Source: Microbacterium testaceum
GTDB lineage: Bacteria > Actinomycetota > Actinomycetes > Actinomycetales > Microbacteriaceae
Direction of reading: 5' to 3'
DNA: 62,285 nt
Assembly (NCBI RefSeq): GCF_001476285.1
Contig: NZ_LDRU01000066.1
Location: 1 to 62,285, forward strand
In this document: positions 41,217-49,442 of the stretch, one piece after another
Position numbering within the stretch: the stretch's first letter is position 1
Layout of the letters: each line of letters opens with the position of its first letter
The notes under the pieces: model-generated
Database searches by the model: none
Told to the model about the DNA's origin: nothing
Seen by the model: only the letters and a program-made list of their open reading frames with translations
Program-made: the position numbers and the translations under genes

Positions 41217-41234
41217 CTCTACCGTAACGTGAGG
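41217..41234. promoter_or_regulatory. MerR-type dyad in the SulP/MerR divergent region
   Basis: CTCTACCGTAACGTGAGG is an imperfect palindrome (CTC...GAG ends around ACCGTAACGT) resembling operators of MerR regulators placed in a stretched promoter spacer. It lies 21 bases before the MerR ATG and 85 bases before the SulP ATG. Confidence 0.6.
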
Positions 41235-41254
41235 TTTGCGGGATCGGGGATGCC

Positions 41255-41626
41255 ATGACCGAGGAGCGTCCGATGCAGATCGGCGAGCTCGCCGAGCGCA
41301 CGGGGCTGTCGATCCGCACGCTGCGTCACTACGACGAGATCGGTCTGCTGCGTCCGTCGGCCCGCACCGAGGGCGGCTTCCGTCTCTACACCGCCGACGA
41401 CGAGTCGCGCCTGCTGCTCATCCGCCGCATGAAGCCGCTCGGGTACTCGCTCGAGCAGATGGGCGACCTGCTGGCCGTCGTCGACGGTCTCGAGGCCGAT
41501 CCCGACGACGCCGGGCTGCGGGAGCGCTTCGCCGGTATCCGAGACGAGGCGCAGCGGCGCCGCGAAGACCTGCGCCGCAAGGTCGCCGCCGCGGATGAGT
41601 TCGTCGCACAGTTGGAGGCGCGATGA
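41255..41626 (+). CDS. MerR family transcriptional regulator
   Basis: A 123-residue MerR regulator: QIGELAERTGLSIRTLRHYDEIGLLRPSARTEGGFRLYTADDESRLLLIRRMKPLGYSLEQM covers the helix-turn-helix and wings, followed by a short coiled coil (DEAQRRREDLRRKVAAADEFVAQL). No metal-binding cysteines are present. It overlaps the GNAT gene by four bases and is divergent from SulP, which it may control. An alternative start is the ATG at 41273 (MQIGELAER). Confidence 0.92.
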   Translation: MTEERPMQIGELAERTGLSIRTLRHYDEIGLLRPSARTEGGFRLYTADDESRLLLIRRMKPLGYSLEQMGDLLAVVDGLEADPDDAGLRERFAGIRDEAQRRREDLRRKVAAADEFVAQLEAR

Positions 41627-42198
41627 CCGCGCACGACCTCGTGCTCGAGGGGCACGGCATCCGCCTCACCCCCGCCCACCCAGACGACGCGGCGGAGGCG
41701 TGGGCCCTCACCGACGCGCCCCTGTGGGCGGGCATGACGACGCCATGGCCGGCGTCGGTCGACGCCTACGCCGCGCACGTCGAGCGTCAGCGCGAGACGC
41801 CCGGCATGCTCGCGTTCACGGTTCGGGATGCCGAGACCTCCGGCATCCGCGGATCCACCACGTTCTACGACCTCACGCCCGCGCAGAGCCGGGTCGAGAT
41901 CGGCACGACGTGGTATGGCCGCGCCTTCCAGGGCGGGCGGACGAATCCCGCGGCCAAGATGCTGCTGCTCGAGCACGCGTTCGAGGAGTGGGGGCTCAAC
42001 CGCGTGGCGCTTCGCTGCGATGCGCGCAACGAGCGCAGCGCGCGGGCGATCGAGCGCCTCGGCGCGACGCCCGAGGGTCGACTGCGTCATCACCGCATCG
42101 CGGGGGACGGCTCGATCGGCGACACGCTCTACTTCTCGATCCTGCGCGAGGAGTGGCCGGGCGTTCGAGCGGGCTTGGAGGCGCGCCTCACGGGTTGA
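41623..42198 (+). CDS. GNAT family N-acetyltransferase (RimJ/RimL type)
   Basis: A 191-residue acetyltransferase: LEGHGIRLTPAHPDDAAEAWALTD at the start, IGTTWYGRAFQGGRTNPAAKMLLLEHAFEEWGLNRVALRCDARNERSARAIERLGATPEGRLR as motifs A and B. It uses acetyl-CoA to modify an amine, often a ribosomal protein N-terminus or a small molecule. The ATG overlaps the MerR stop. Confidence 0.9.
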   Translation: MTAHDLVLEGHGIRLTPAHPDDAAEAWALTDAPLWAGMTTPWPASVDAYAAHVERQRETPGMLAFTVRDAETSGIRGSTTFYDLTPAQSRVEIGTTWYGRAFQGGRTNPAAKMLLLEHAFEEWGLNRVALRCDARNERSARAIERLGATPEGRLRHHRIAGDGSIGDTLYFSILREEWPGVRAGLEARLTG

Positions 42199-42202
42199 GG
42201 GT

Positions 42203-42218
42203 GCGGGAGGCCTCCCGC
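42203..42218. terminator. Small palindrome between convergent genes
   Basis: GCGGGAGGCCTCCCGC, a perfect 16-base palindrome able to form a 6-bp stem with a 4-base loop. It lies between the GNAT gene and the converging GntR gene and may act as a weak bidirectional terminator. Confidence 0.5.
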
Positions 42219-42234
42219 TGCGGGTCACGCGACC

Positions 42235-42975
42235 TCAGGCCTGGGCCGCGGCCGCGCGCCGGCGCGCGAACTCCCGCGCTTCCGTGAACAGCTCGAGGTC
42301 GATCTGCACGTGTCGGCGTGCGAGCTCGGCGGCCTCGTCGGGGGAGGCGGTCACGATCGCGGCCACGATCGCGTCATGCTCGCGGGCCGCGCGGGACTCC
42401 ATGCGGCGATGGCTCTCGCGGTCTCCCCACGGATGGGCGGGAGCCGACAGCGAGAGGTGCCGTTCGTGCTCGAGGAGGATGTCGCGCAGGGCCGTGTTGT
42501 GCGCCGCATCGATGATCGACAGGTGCAGGAGGCTGTCGGCGCGCTGCTTGGGGTTGCCGGAATCCGCCGCGTGGAAGGAGGCCAGGCGGTCGCGCATGAC
42601 CGCGATGTCGGCATCCGTCCGTCTCTCGGCGGCGAGGCGGGCGAGTGACGAGTGCAGCATCGAGCTCGCGGTGCACGCGTCGACGAGGTCGCTCCATCGC
42701 TGTTCGAACCAGCGGTCGACGCCGACGACGATCGATGCCGGCCACTCCTCGGCGACGAAGGTGCCGCCCGCGCGGCCACGGCGTTTCTCGATCAGCCCAC
42801 GCGTGGCCAGGTCGTCGAGAGCGGCGCGCACCGTGGTGCGCCCCACACCCAGGAGGGGGGAGAGGTCGCGTTCCGCGGGCAGGCGGGTGCCGGGCAGGAA
42901 CTCACCCACCGCGACAGCGGTGATGAGGCGCTGGGTGACGCGGTCCACCAGGGAGGCGTCGTCGGTCTCGGCCAT
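42235..42975 (-). CDS. FadR/GntR family transcriptional regulator
   Basis: A 246-residue regulator with winged helix (GEFLPGTRLPAERDLSPLLGVGRTTVRAALDDLATRGLIEKRRGRAGGTFV) and a C-terminal FCD domain (LHLSIIDAAHNTALRDILLEHER, EHDAIVAAIV). It is divergent from the hydrolase-permease-amidase operon and is its likely regulator. The ATG at 42975 precedes MAETDDASL. Confidence 0.92.
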   Translation of the reverse strand: MAETDDASLVDRVTQRLITAVAVGEFLPGTRLPAERDLSPLLGVGRTTVRAALDDLATRGLIEKRRGRAGGTFVAEEWPASIVVGVDRWFEQRWSDLVDACTASSMLHSSLARLAAERRTDADIAVMRDRLASFHAADSGNPKQRADSLLHLSIIDAAHNTALRDILLEHERHLSLSAPAHPWGDRESHRRMESRAAREHDAIVAAIVTASPDEAAELARRHVQIDLELFTEAREFARRRAAAAQA

Positions 42976-43014
42976 GGGCTCCCGTCGTTTCCTCCATGTT
43001 AATTCCGCAGAAAA

Positions 43015-43030
43015 GGTTTGCCAACGAACC
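43015..43030. promoter_or_regulatory. Operator-like dyad upstream of the amide operon
   Basis: GGTTTG-CCAA-CGAACC is a near-perfect inverted repeat in the 78-base gap between the GntR gene and the alpha/beta hydrolase gene, suited to a GntR dimer. Confidence 0.5.
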
Positions 43031-43053
43031 ATTACGGGGTCCACGATGACTCC

Positions 43054-43944
43054 ATGCACCGCGAGATCACCGTTCCCTTCCACGACGGCTTCACCTGGGC
43101 CCGCCTGACCGAGCCCGCCGAGCCGACCGGCAGAGCTCCGCTGTTCGTCCTGCACGGCGGACCCGGAATGGCCCACAACTACGTCGCCAACCTCGACGCC
43201 CTCGCCGACCTCACCGGTCGCACCGTCGTGCACTACGACCAGATCGGGTGCGGCAAGAGCTCGCACCACCCCGACGCTCCCGCGTCCCAGTGGGTGCCGC
43301 AGCTCTTCGTCGACGAGTTCCACAATCTGCGCGAGGCGCTCGGCTTCGATGAGTACCACGTGCTCGGTCAGTCCTGGGGCGGCATGCTCGGCGCCGAGAT
43401 CGCCGTCCGGCAGCCGGCGGGGTTGAGGAGTCTCGAGATCTGCAACTCGCCGGCATCCATGGAACTGTGGCTCGCCGGCGCCGCGCGGCTGCGCGCCGAG
43501 CTGCCCGTCGAAGCCCGCGAGGCCCTCGACCGTCACGAGGCGGACGGCACCCTCGACGACCCCGAGTACCTGGACGCCACCCGCGTGTTCTACGAGCGCC
43601 ACGTCTGCCGCATCACGCCCATGCCGCAGGACTTCATCGACAGCGAGCAGCAGATGCTCGCCGACCCGACGGTGTACTTCACGATGAACGGACCGAACGA
43701 GTTCCACGTCGTCGGCACCGGCCGCGACTGGACGATCATCGACCGCCTCCCGCAGGTGGCCGTGCCCACGCTCGTGGTCGCCGGCGAGTTCGACGAGGCC
43801 ACGCCCGAGACCTGGGCACCGTTCGTCGAACGCATCCCCGGCGCCCGCTCGCACGTGTTCGCCGGTGCGAGCCACTGCACGCACCTGGAGATGCCCGACG
43901 CCTTCCGTACCGTCATCGCCGACTTCCTCGCTCCGCTTCCCTGA
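43054..43944 (+). CDS. Alpha/beta hydrolase, proline iminopeptidase-like
   Basis: A 296-residue alpha/beta hydrolase of the S33 peptidase family. HGGPGMAHNY is the oxyanion-loop motif of proline iminopeptidases, YDQIGCGKSS is a family hallmark, the nucleophile Ser107 is in GQSWGGMLG, with Asp247 (GEFDEATPE) and His274 or His277 (GASHCTHLE). It removes an N-terminal residue from a peptide or hydrolyses an amide. It is the first gene of an operon with an amino acid permease and a formamidase-family protein. Confidence 0.9.
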   Translation: MHREITVPFHDGFTWARLTEPAEPTGRAPLFVLHGGPGMAHNYVANLDALADLTGRTVVHYDQIGCGKSSHHPDAPASQWVPQLFVDEFHNLREALGFDEYHVLGQSWGGMLGAEIAVRQPAGLRSLEICNSPASMELWLAGAARLRAELPVEAREALDRHEADGTLDDPEYLDATRVFYERHVCRITPMPQDFIDSEQQMLADPTVYFTMNGPNEFHVVGTGRDWTIIDRLPQVAVPTLVVAGEFDEATPETWAPFVERIPGARSHVFAGASHCTHLEMPDAFRTVIADFLAPLP

Positions 43945-43989
43945 CCCGCCCCACCCCGTTACGCTCCACCGCACCCGAACAGGAGTCCC

Positions 43990-45414
43990 ATGTCCGACAC
44001 CGCCCCCGAGGCCCAGCAGTCGCTGGAGTCCTTCGGCTACAAGCAGGAGCTCAAGCGCTCCATGTCCACCCTCGACCTCGTCGTCTACGGCCTGGTCTTC
44101 ATGGTGCCGATCGCCCCGTGGGCCATCTTCGGCGTCGTGTACAACGCCGCCAGTGGCATGGTCCCGCTCGTGTACATCACGGGCGTCGTGGCCATGATCT
44201 TCACGGCGCTCGCCTACGCGCAGATGTCGAAGGCGTTCCCGATCGCCGGCTCCGTCTTCTCGTACGTGGGGCGCGGCATCCACCCCACCGTCGGCTTCTT
44301 CGCCGGATGGGCGATCCTGCTGGACTACCTGCTCGTCCCCACGCTCCTCTACGTGTTCGCGGCGTCGTCCATGGCCGGGATCTTCCCCGACGTGCCCCAG
44401 TGGATCTGGGCGGTCTCGTTCGTGATCATCAACACCGTCATCAACGTCCTCGGCATCGGCTCGATCAAGCTCGCGAACCGCGTCATGCTCGGCATCCAGC
44501 TGCTGTTCGTGGTCATCTTCGTCGTGATCGCCATGGTCGCCCTCTCCTCGGGAGCGATCCCCGGGGCCGAGTTCTCGATCGCCCCGGTGTGGGATGCCGA
44601 AAAGGTCAACCCCGCGCTGATCGCCACCGCCCTCTCGATCGCGGTGCTGAGCTTCCTCGGCTTCGACGGCATCTCGACGATGGCCGAGGAGTCCACCGGT
44701 GACCGCAAGTCGGGCGGTCGGGCGATGATCATCGCCCTGCTCGTGGTCGCGGTGCTCTTCATCGCGCAGACGTGGTTCGCCAGCGCCCTGGCCGCCGGCA
44801 CGATCGCGTTCTCGGACGACGACGTCAACAACGCCTTCTTCCTGCTCGTCGCCCAGGCCGCGGGTTCGGGCTGGGCCACGGCGTTCCTCGCCGTCAACGT
44901 CGTCGCGGTCGGCATCGCCAACGCCGTGGCGGCCCAGGCCGCGACCTCGCGCCTTCTCTACTCGATGAGCCGCGACCGGCGCCTCCCCGCCTTCCTGTCC
45001 AAGGTCAACTCCCGCCAGGTGCCGTTGGCCGCAATCCTCTCGGTCAGCGCGATCTCGCTCGTGCTCGTGCTGTTCTTCGTGGGCCAGATCGCGGTGATCT
45101 CGTCGCTGGTGAACTTCGGCGCCCTCCTCGGCTTCCTGCTGCTGCACGTGTCGGTCGCCGTGTACTACCTCGGCAAGAAGAAGTCGAAGAACTACCTGCT
45201 GCACCTCGTCGTGCCGGTCATCGGGTTCCTCATCATCGGCTACGTGCTGCTGAACGCCGACATCACCGCGAAGGTCGGCGGCATCCTGTGGCTCGTCGTG
45301 GGCGGCGTGGTCTACCTCATCTTCGCTCGCAAGAGCGGCGGTGCGACGGGGCCGCTGCCCGAGCACGCGACGGCGACGGCCGGGGAGGGCGGCGGCGAGG
45401 TGGCCGCGCGATGA
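43990..45414 (+). CDS. APC superfamily amino acid permease
   Basis: A 474-residue transporter with about twelve helices. The first-helix motif (LDLVVYGLVFMVPIAPWAIFGVVYNAASGMV) and SFLGFDGISTMAEES of helix 6 are typical of amino acid/polyamine/organocation carriers. The C-terminus is a short hydrophilic Glu/Gly/Ala tail. It overlaps the formamidase-family gene by four bases, so uptake and breakdown are coupled. Confidence 0.92.
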   Translation: MSDTAPEAQQSLESFGYKQELKRSMSTLDLVVYGLVFMVPIAPWAIFGVVYNAASGMVPLVYITGVVAMIFTALAYAQMSKAFPIAGSVFSYVGRGIHPTVGFFAGWAILLDYLLVPTLLYVFAASSMAGIFPDVPQWIWAVSFVIINTVINVLGIGSIKLANRVMLGIQLLFVVIFVVIAMVALSSGAIPGAEFSIAPVWDAEKVNPALIATALSIAVLSFLGFDGISTMAEESTGDRKSGGRAMIIALLVVAVLFIAQTWFASALAAGTIAFSDDDVNNAFFLLVAQAAGSGWATAFLAVNVVAVGIANAVAAQAATSRLLYSMSRDRRLPAFLSKVNSRQVPLAAILSVSAISLVLVLFFVGQIAVISSLVNFGALLGFLLLHVSVAVYYLGKKKSKNYLLHLVVPVIGFLIIGYVLLNADITAKVGGILWLVVGGVVYLIFARKSGGATGPLPEHATATAGEGGGEVAAR

Positions 45415-46352
45415 CGGAGCTCTTCCTCGGCAAGGAGCACGGTCGTCCGGGGCACGACGCCTCGGTGCCGCCGGTGCTCCGCGTGCGGCCCGGGACGGGT
45501 GAGCGTATCGCGTTCCAGACCGACGACGCGGTGTACCGCGAGCTCCACGAGCACGGAGACCTGGCGCGCCTGTCGGCCCCTCTGAACCCGGTGACCGGCC
45601 CGGTGTACGTCGAGGGCGCGCATCCCGGCGACGCCCTGGCGGTCACGATCCATGAGATCCGGCTGACCGACACCGGGTGGGCGATGAGCCTGCCCGGTGT
45701 CGGGGCCCTGCGCGACCGCATGCCCGACCGCGTCGTGACCCGTCATATCCCGATCGATACCGATGGCGTGCATCTGACGGATGCCGTGACCGTCGCGCCC
45801 CGACCCATGGTGGGCTGCATCGGCACCGCGCCCGCCGCGGGGGTCGCGAGCACCGTCATGCCCGCCCACGCGATCGGCGGCAACATGGACGTCACCGACA
45901 TCGCTCCCGGCGCCACGGTGTACCTGCCGGTGGAGGTCGAGGGGGCGCTCCTCGCGATCGGCGACGTGCACGCGATCATGGCGCGCGGCGAGTCGTCGTT
46001 CGTCGCGATCGAGGCCGAGGGCACGGTCGTCGTGTCGGTGGAGGTGGTCCCGGGTATGGGGCTGCGCGCCCCGCGCATCGCGACGGCCGACGAGTGGATC
46101 TTCGTCGGGCTCGGCGCCACCGTGCAGGAGAGCGTGCAACGCGGCTACGAGGACGCGTTCGACGCGTTCGTCGACCGCGGATGGGATGCCATGGACGCCT
46201 ACACCGTCATGAGCGCGCTCGCCGACTCCGAGCTGGGTGGGCCGACCGGCGCGGTCGACCCCGACCCCCTGCACCCGTTCGACGCGATCGGGGCGGTGAC
46301 CCTCCACCGTGTGCCGCGGTCGCTGCTCGACAAGGGCGTCGAGGTCCGCTGA
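45411..46352 (+). CDS. Acetamidase/formamidase family protein
   Basis: A 313-residue protein of the FmdA_AmdA family: VEGAHPGDALAVTIHEI, HAIGGNMDVTDIAPGATVYLPVEVEGALLAIGDVHAIMARGESSFVAIE and the closing VMSALADSEL. These enzymes hydrolyse short amides to the acid and ammonia in the cytoplasm. Coupled to an amino acid permease and a peptidase-like hydrolase, it points to use of an amide or amidated amino acid as nitrogen source. Confidence 0.9.
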   Translation: MTELFLGKEHGRPGHDASVPPVLRVRPGTGERIAFQTDDAVYRELHEHGDLARLSAPLNPVTGPVYVEGAHPGDALAVTIHEIRLTDTGWAMSLPGVGALRDRMPDRVVTRHIPIDTDGVHLTDAVTVAPRPMVGCIGTAPAAGVASTVMPAHAIGGNMDVTDIAPGATVYLPVEVEGALLAIGDVHAIMARGESSFVAIEAEGTVVVSVEVVPGMGLRAPRIATADEWIFVGLGATVQESVQRGYEDAFDAFVDRGWDAMDAYTVMSALADSELGGPTGAVDPDPLHPFDAIGAVTLHRVPRSLLDKGVEVR

Positions 46353-46401
46353 CGGAGCCCGCGGCGGGGGACGGTGCCGCCGCCGTGTAAGATCGTCCCT
46401 T

Positions 46402-46493
46402 GGAAGTGTGTCCGAGCGGCCTAAGGAGCATGGCTGGAATCCATGTAGGCGGGGTAACTCGCCTCGCAGGTTCAAATCCTGTCACTTCCGCCA
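46402..46493 (+). tRNA. tRNA-Ser (anticodon GGA)
   Basis: Acceptor stem GGAAGTG at 46402-46408 pairs with CACTTCC at 46483-46489; discriminator G and an encoded CCA follow (46491-46493). The anticodon stem-loop is CATGG-CTGGAAT-CCATG, giving anticodon GGA. A long variable arm (GGCGGGG...CTCGCC) and the T loop GGTTCAAATCC are present, all typical of class II tRNA-Ser. Confidence 0.97.
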
Positions 46494-46498
46494 CGAAG

Positions 46499-46530
46499 AG
46501 CCCCGTCCGAACGAGAGTTCGGGCGGGGCT
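46499..46530. terminator. Terminator downstream of tRNA-Ser
   Basis: AGCCCCGTCCGAAC at 46499-46512 pairs with 46517-46530 around a GAGA tetraloop (one G-U pair). It ends the tRNA transcript six bases after the CCA and faces the converging lipoprotein gene. Confidence 0.9.
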
Positions 46531-46550
46531 TCGGCGTTGTGGCGGAGGCG

Positions 46551-47126
46551 TCAGAGCTTCAGGACCGCCAGCGTCACGTCGATCGCCTCCGAGTCGGCGG
46601 GGGCGTACGACGTGTCGCCGTCCGGGCCGTCCTTCCCCCGGTGAATTTCGACCGAGACGCCGGGCACGTAGACGGTCGAGTACCCGGTCGTGTCGGGGGA
46701 GCCGTCGGCCGTCCATCGCCACCCCACGCCCCCGAGGTCACTGAGCCGAGCGTCGGTGAACGACGTCGCCTGGAGGTTCAGCATCTTGGCGCCGGCGGTC
46801 GCCTGCTCGTCGGTGGGCATGTCGTTCTGGCTGATGAGGATCGAGGCGTAGGGGCCGCCCTCGGGCGCGGCCCACATGCACATGACCGCGCCGTCGTCGA
46901 CGGAGTCGCCGACCAGGCTCATCCCCTCGACGAAGCCGGGGATCGCTGCGGTCACTTGCTCGCAGCTCGTGATGCCCGGGAACGGCGCGGTGGCGACGGC
47001 GTCGCCGTCGCCGGTGTCGTCGGCCGCGTCGTCGTCGGACGGGGAGACGCCCGCGGCTGCGCATCCGGAGAGCAGGGTGAGACCGACGAAAGAGGTGAAG
47101 AGAATCCCAGGTCGACGCAATTTCAT
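46551..47126 (-). CDS. Secreted lipoprotein of unknown function
   Basis: A 191-residue protein. The signal peptide MKLRRPGILFTSFVGLTLLSGC ends in the lipobox LSGC; an Asp-rich linker and a globular domain follow with two further cysteines (SCEQVTAAIPGFVEG and VMCMWAAPEGG), likely a disulfide. Such domains resemble DUF3558-like actinobacterial envelope lipoproteins, but the match is weak. The ATG at 47126 is chosen over 47135 as the better signal-peptide start. It lies 24 bases after the transglutaminase gene and is probably the last gene of the MoxR operon. Confidence 0.7.
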   Translation of the reverse strand: MKLRRPGILFTSFVGLTLLSGCAAAGVSPSDDDAADDTGDGDAVATAPFPGITSCEQVTAAIPGFVEGMSLVGDSVDDGAVMCMWAAPEGGPYASILISQNDMPTDEQATAGAKMLNLQATSFTDARLSDLGGVGWRWTADGSPDTTGYSTVYVPGVSVEIHRGKDGPDGDTSYAPADSEAIDVTLAVLKL

Positions 47127-47150
47127 GCCCGACAACCTAGCAAAAGCCGG

Positions 47151-49442
47151 TTACGCGCCGACCCGTTCACGCTCCTCCGCGGCGGCGGTGCCGGGACGCA
47201 CGACGAGCGAACGCGGAACGACGCGCGCGAGCACGCGGCGCGGCCCGGGGACCCGGGCGCGCAGGCTCGCGCCGACCCGCGCGGCGGCGTCGGCGAGGAG
47301 CGGTCCGGCGGTGGCATCCAGCGCGTTCTCGGCGTAGCTGACGCGCTCGACCGCCGCGCGCAGGAGGTCGACATCGTCGGGATCGGCGCCGTGGTCCCGC
47401 ACCAGACGCTCGGCGAACCGCCGCGGCGACTCACCGCCCGGGACCGGGATGCCGAGATCCACCGCGTCGTCCTGCACCGCCGCCCACGCGGCCACGGGGT
47501 CTCCCGCTCGCGCCGCGATGAGACGCGATCGGCGTCGCAGAAAGCGCACCACCGCGGGAACCGCGAGGATCAGGAGCAGCACCGCGATGCCCGCGGCGAT
47601 CAGCAGACCCGGACCGATCGCCCGCGTCGCGCCCGAGGTGCTCCCGCTCGACAGCCCCGGGCCGTCCTGGTTGCCGAGCGAGGGTGCGGTCGTGGGCTGG
47701 CTGCCCGGCGCTGCGCTCTGCGACTGCTGCGGAGCGTTGGGTGCGGTGGTCGTGCTACCCGTGCTGCCGGAGGCGAAGCTCGTGGGGACGCCGAGGCTGT
47801 TGGTGGGCTCGAACGGCACCCAGCCGATGCCCTGGAAGTACACCTCGGGCCACGCGTGCAGCTGGCTCGAGGTGACGGTGAACGTGGACCGCTCCTGCCC
47901 GATGCCCGAGCTCGACAGCGTGCCGGGCAGGTAGCCCACGACGATGCGCGAGGGCATGTCGAGCGTTCGGGCCATCACGGCGAAGGCTGAGGCGTAGTGC
48001 ACGCAGTATCCGGTGCGCGCCTGCAGGAAGTCGGCCACGGCATCCAGTCCCGCCCCGTCGAACCCCGCCTCGACCGGGGCGTCCAGCGAGTACCGGAACG
48101 CGCTGCTACGGAACCAGGTCTGCAGGTCGATCAGGGCGTCGTACGGCGATGACGCGCCCGCCGTGATCTCACGGGCGGTGTCGCCGATGATGGCGGGGAC
48201 GTCGGCGGGGAGGGCGCGCACCGCATCGCCCAGCTCCGATCCTCCGACGGGACGCGCGCGGATCTGCTCGAGCGTCGGTCGGGGCGCGGACGTCTGCACC
48301 TCGTAGTCCTGGTCGCGCGAGGAGCCCGCACGCGACACGATCGTGCGGTTGTCCGGCATCCCGAGCCAGTCGCCCTGCAGGCCCGTCACGGTCGTCGCGG
48401 GGGAGGGGACGGGGAGCCACGGGCTGTCGAGCTCGCCGACCGAGATGTCGGTCGTGTACTGCGCGACCGCGATGTCGGGGTCGATCTCGGGGGCCGCGAA
48501 CACCGGACCGTCGTCGGGGACGTTCACGGTGTCGTTGCGATCGGGTTGCCACACCGAGCCGTCGAAGCTCGAGAGCGTCACCGCGCGCAGGTAGGGCGGT
48601 GTGGGTGCGTCCGTCTGCAGCGTCAGCACGTCGACGTCGCGCGGCTGGCGCAGGTCGTTGCCGAGCTCGAGGTTGGGGTTGATCGTCGTTCCGTATCCCC
48701 CCGTCCCACCGGAGGCGAAGCGCAGGGCGGGTTGGGGGAGGAGGGGTGTCGCGACGACGGCGACGAGCACCGCGACTGCGGCGATTCCGAGGGCGGTGGC
48801 GGACGCCCCGCGCCCGCGCGAACGGCTGCCGGCGTGGCGCGAGCGCGTGTCCACGCGCAGGAGGAAGAGGAGCGCCAGGGCGAGCAGGACGAAGCCCGGC
48901 ACGTCCACGTCGGCCGGGATGGCGATCGTGGGGATGAGCGAGACCGCGACGAGACCCACGGCCGCCAGCAGCGGCATCCGGGCCGTGAGCACGACGTGAT
49001 CCAGCACGATGGCGAGGGCGCCGATCGCCGCGACCAACACGAACGCGAGTCCCACCCCCGGCGCGACGGGTGCGACACCGGTACGGATCTCTTCGGATGC
49101 CGCGGAGACGAGGCCCGGGACGGTGCTCACCGTGACAGGGCTCGGGATGAACCCCAGCACCGCCGTGGTGCGCCCGAACAGGGCCGTGAGCGCGAAGACC
49201 CAGATGCCCAGCTCGATGACCGTGGCCACCAGCGCCGGCAGCGCGCACAGTCGCGCGACGAGCCCGGCACCGAGGAGGGCCGCCGTGAGGAAGGCGGCTT
49301 GGACGGTCCACGATCCCGGAGCCATGACCGAGAACACGGGGAGCATGGCCGCGGCGATCGCCGCGAAGAGGCCGAGGGTCAGCAACGACGCGTCGCGGCG
49401 ACGACGGGGCGTGCGCAGCTGCGTGACGTCACCGGCCGACAT
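47151..49442 (-). CDS. Transglutaminase-like membrane protein (TgpA type)
   Basis: A 763-residue protein with about six N-terminal membrane helices, a large extracytoplasmic domain with a transglutaminase core (Cys in ARTGYCVHYASAFAVMARTLDMPSRIVVGY, His in SSQLHAWPEVYFQGIGWVPFEPT), a Ser/Thr/Pro-rich linker, one more helix (LLIAAGIAVLLLILAVPAVVRFL) and a cytoplasmic tail with DUF4129-like helices. This is the TgpA architecture. With DUF58 and MoxR it forms a conserved bacterial operon of unclear envelope function. It overlaps the DUF58 gene by 14 bases. Confidence 0.92.
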   Translation of the reverse strand: MSAGDVTQLRTPRRRRDASLLTLGLFAAIAAAMLPVFSVMAPGSWTVQAAFLTAALLGAGLVARLCALPALVATVIELGIWVFALTALFGRTTAVLGFIPSPVTVSTVPGLVSAASEEIRTGVAPVAPGVGLAFVLVAAIGALAIVLDHVVLTARMPLLAAVGLVAVSLIPTIAIPADVDVPGFVLLALALLFLLRVDTRSRHAGSRSRGRGASATALGIAAVAVLVAVVATPLLPQPALRFASGGTGGYGTTINPNLELGNDLRQPRDVDVLTLQTDAPTPPYLRAVTLSSFDGSVWQPDRNDTVNVPDDGPVFAAPEIDPDIAVAQYTTDISVGELDSPWLPVPSPATTVTGLQGDWLGMPDNRTIVSRAGSSRDQDYEVQTSAPRPTLEQIRARPVGGSELGDAVRALPADVPAIIGDTAREITAGASSPYDALIDLQTWFRSSAFRYSLDAPVEAGFDGAGLDAVADFLQARTGYCVHYASAFAVMARTLDMPSRIVVGYLPGTLSSSGIGQERSTFTVTSSQLHAWPEVYFQGIGWVPFEPTNSLGVPTSFASGSTGSTTTAPNAPQQSQSAAPGSQPTTAPSLGNQDGPGLSSGSTSGATRAIGPGLLIAAGIAVLLLILAVPAVVRFLRRRSRLIAARAGDPVAAWAAVQDDAVDLGIPVPGGESPRRFAERLVRDHGADPDDVDLLRAAVERVSYAENALDATAGPLLADAAARVGASLRARVPGPRRVLARVVPRSLVVRPGTAAAEERERVGA

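Noticed and set aside
42976..45366. Extension of the GntR frame to 1043 codons on the minus strand
   Set aside because: Only the last 246 codons form the regulator; the rest is antisense to the hydrolase and permease genes and lacks domain content.
46551..47126. Lipoprotein as a DUF3558 member
   Set aside because: Signal peptide and cysteine pair are similar but I could not match the conserved core with confidence, so only a descriptive label was used.
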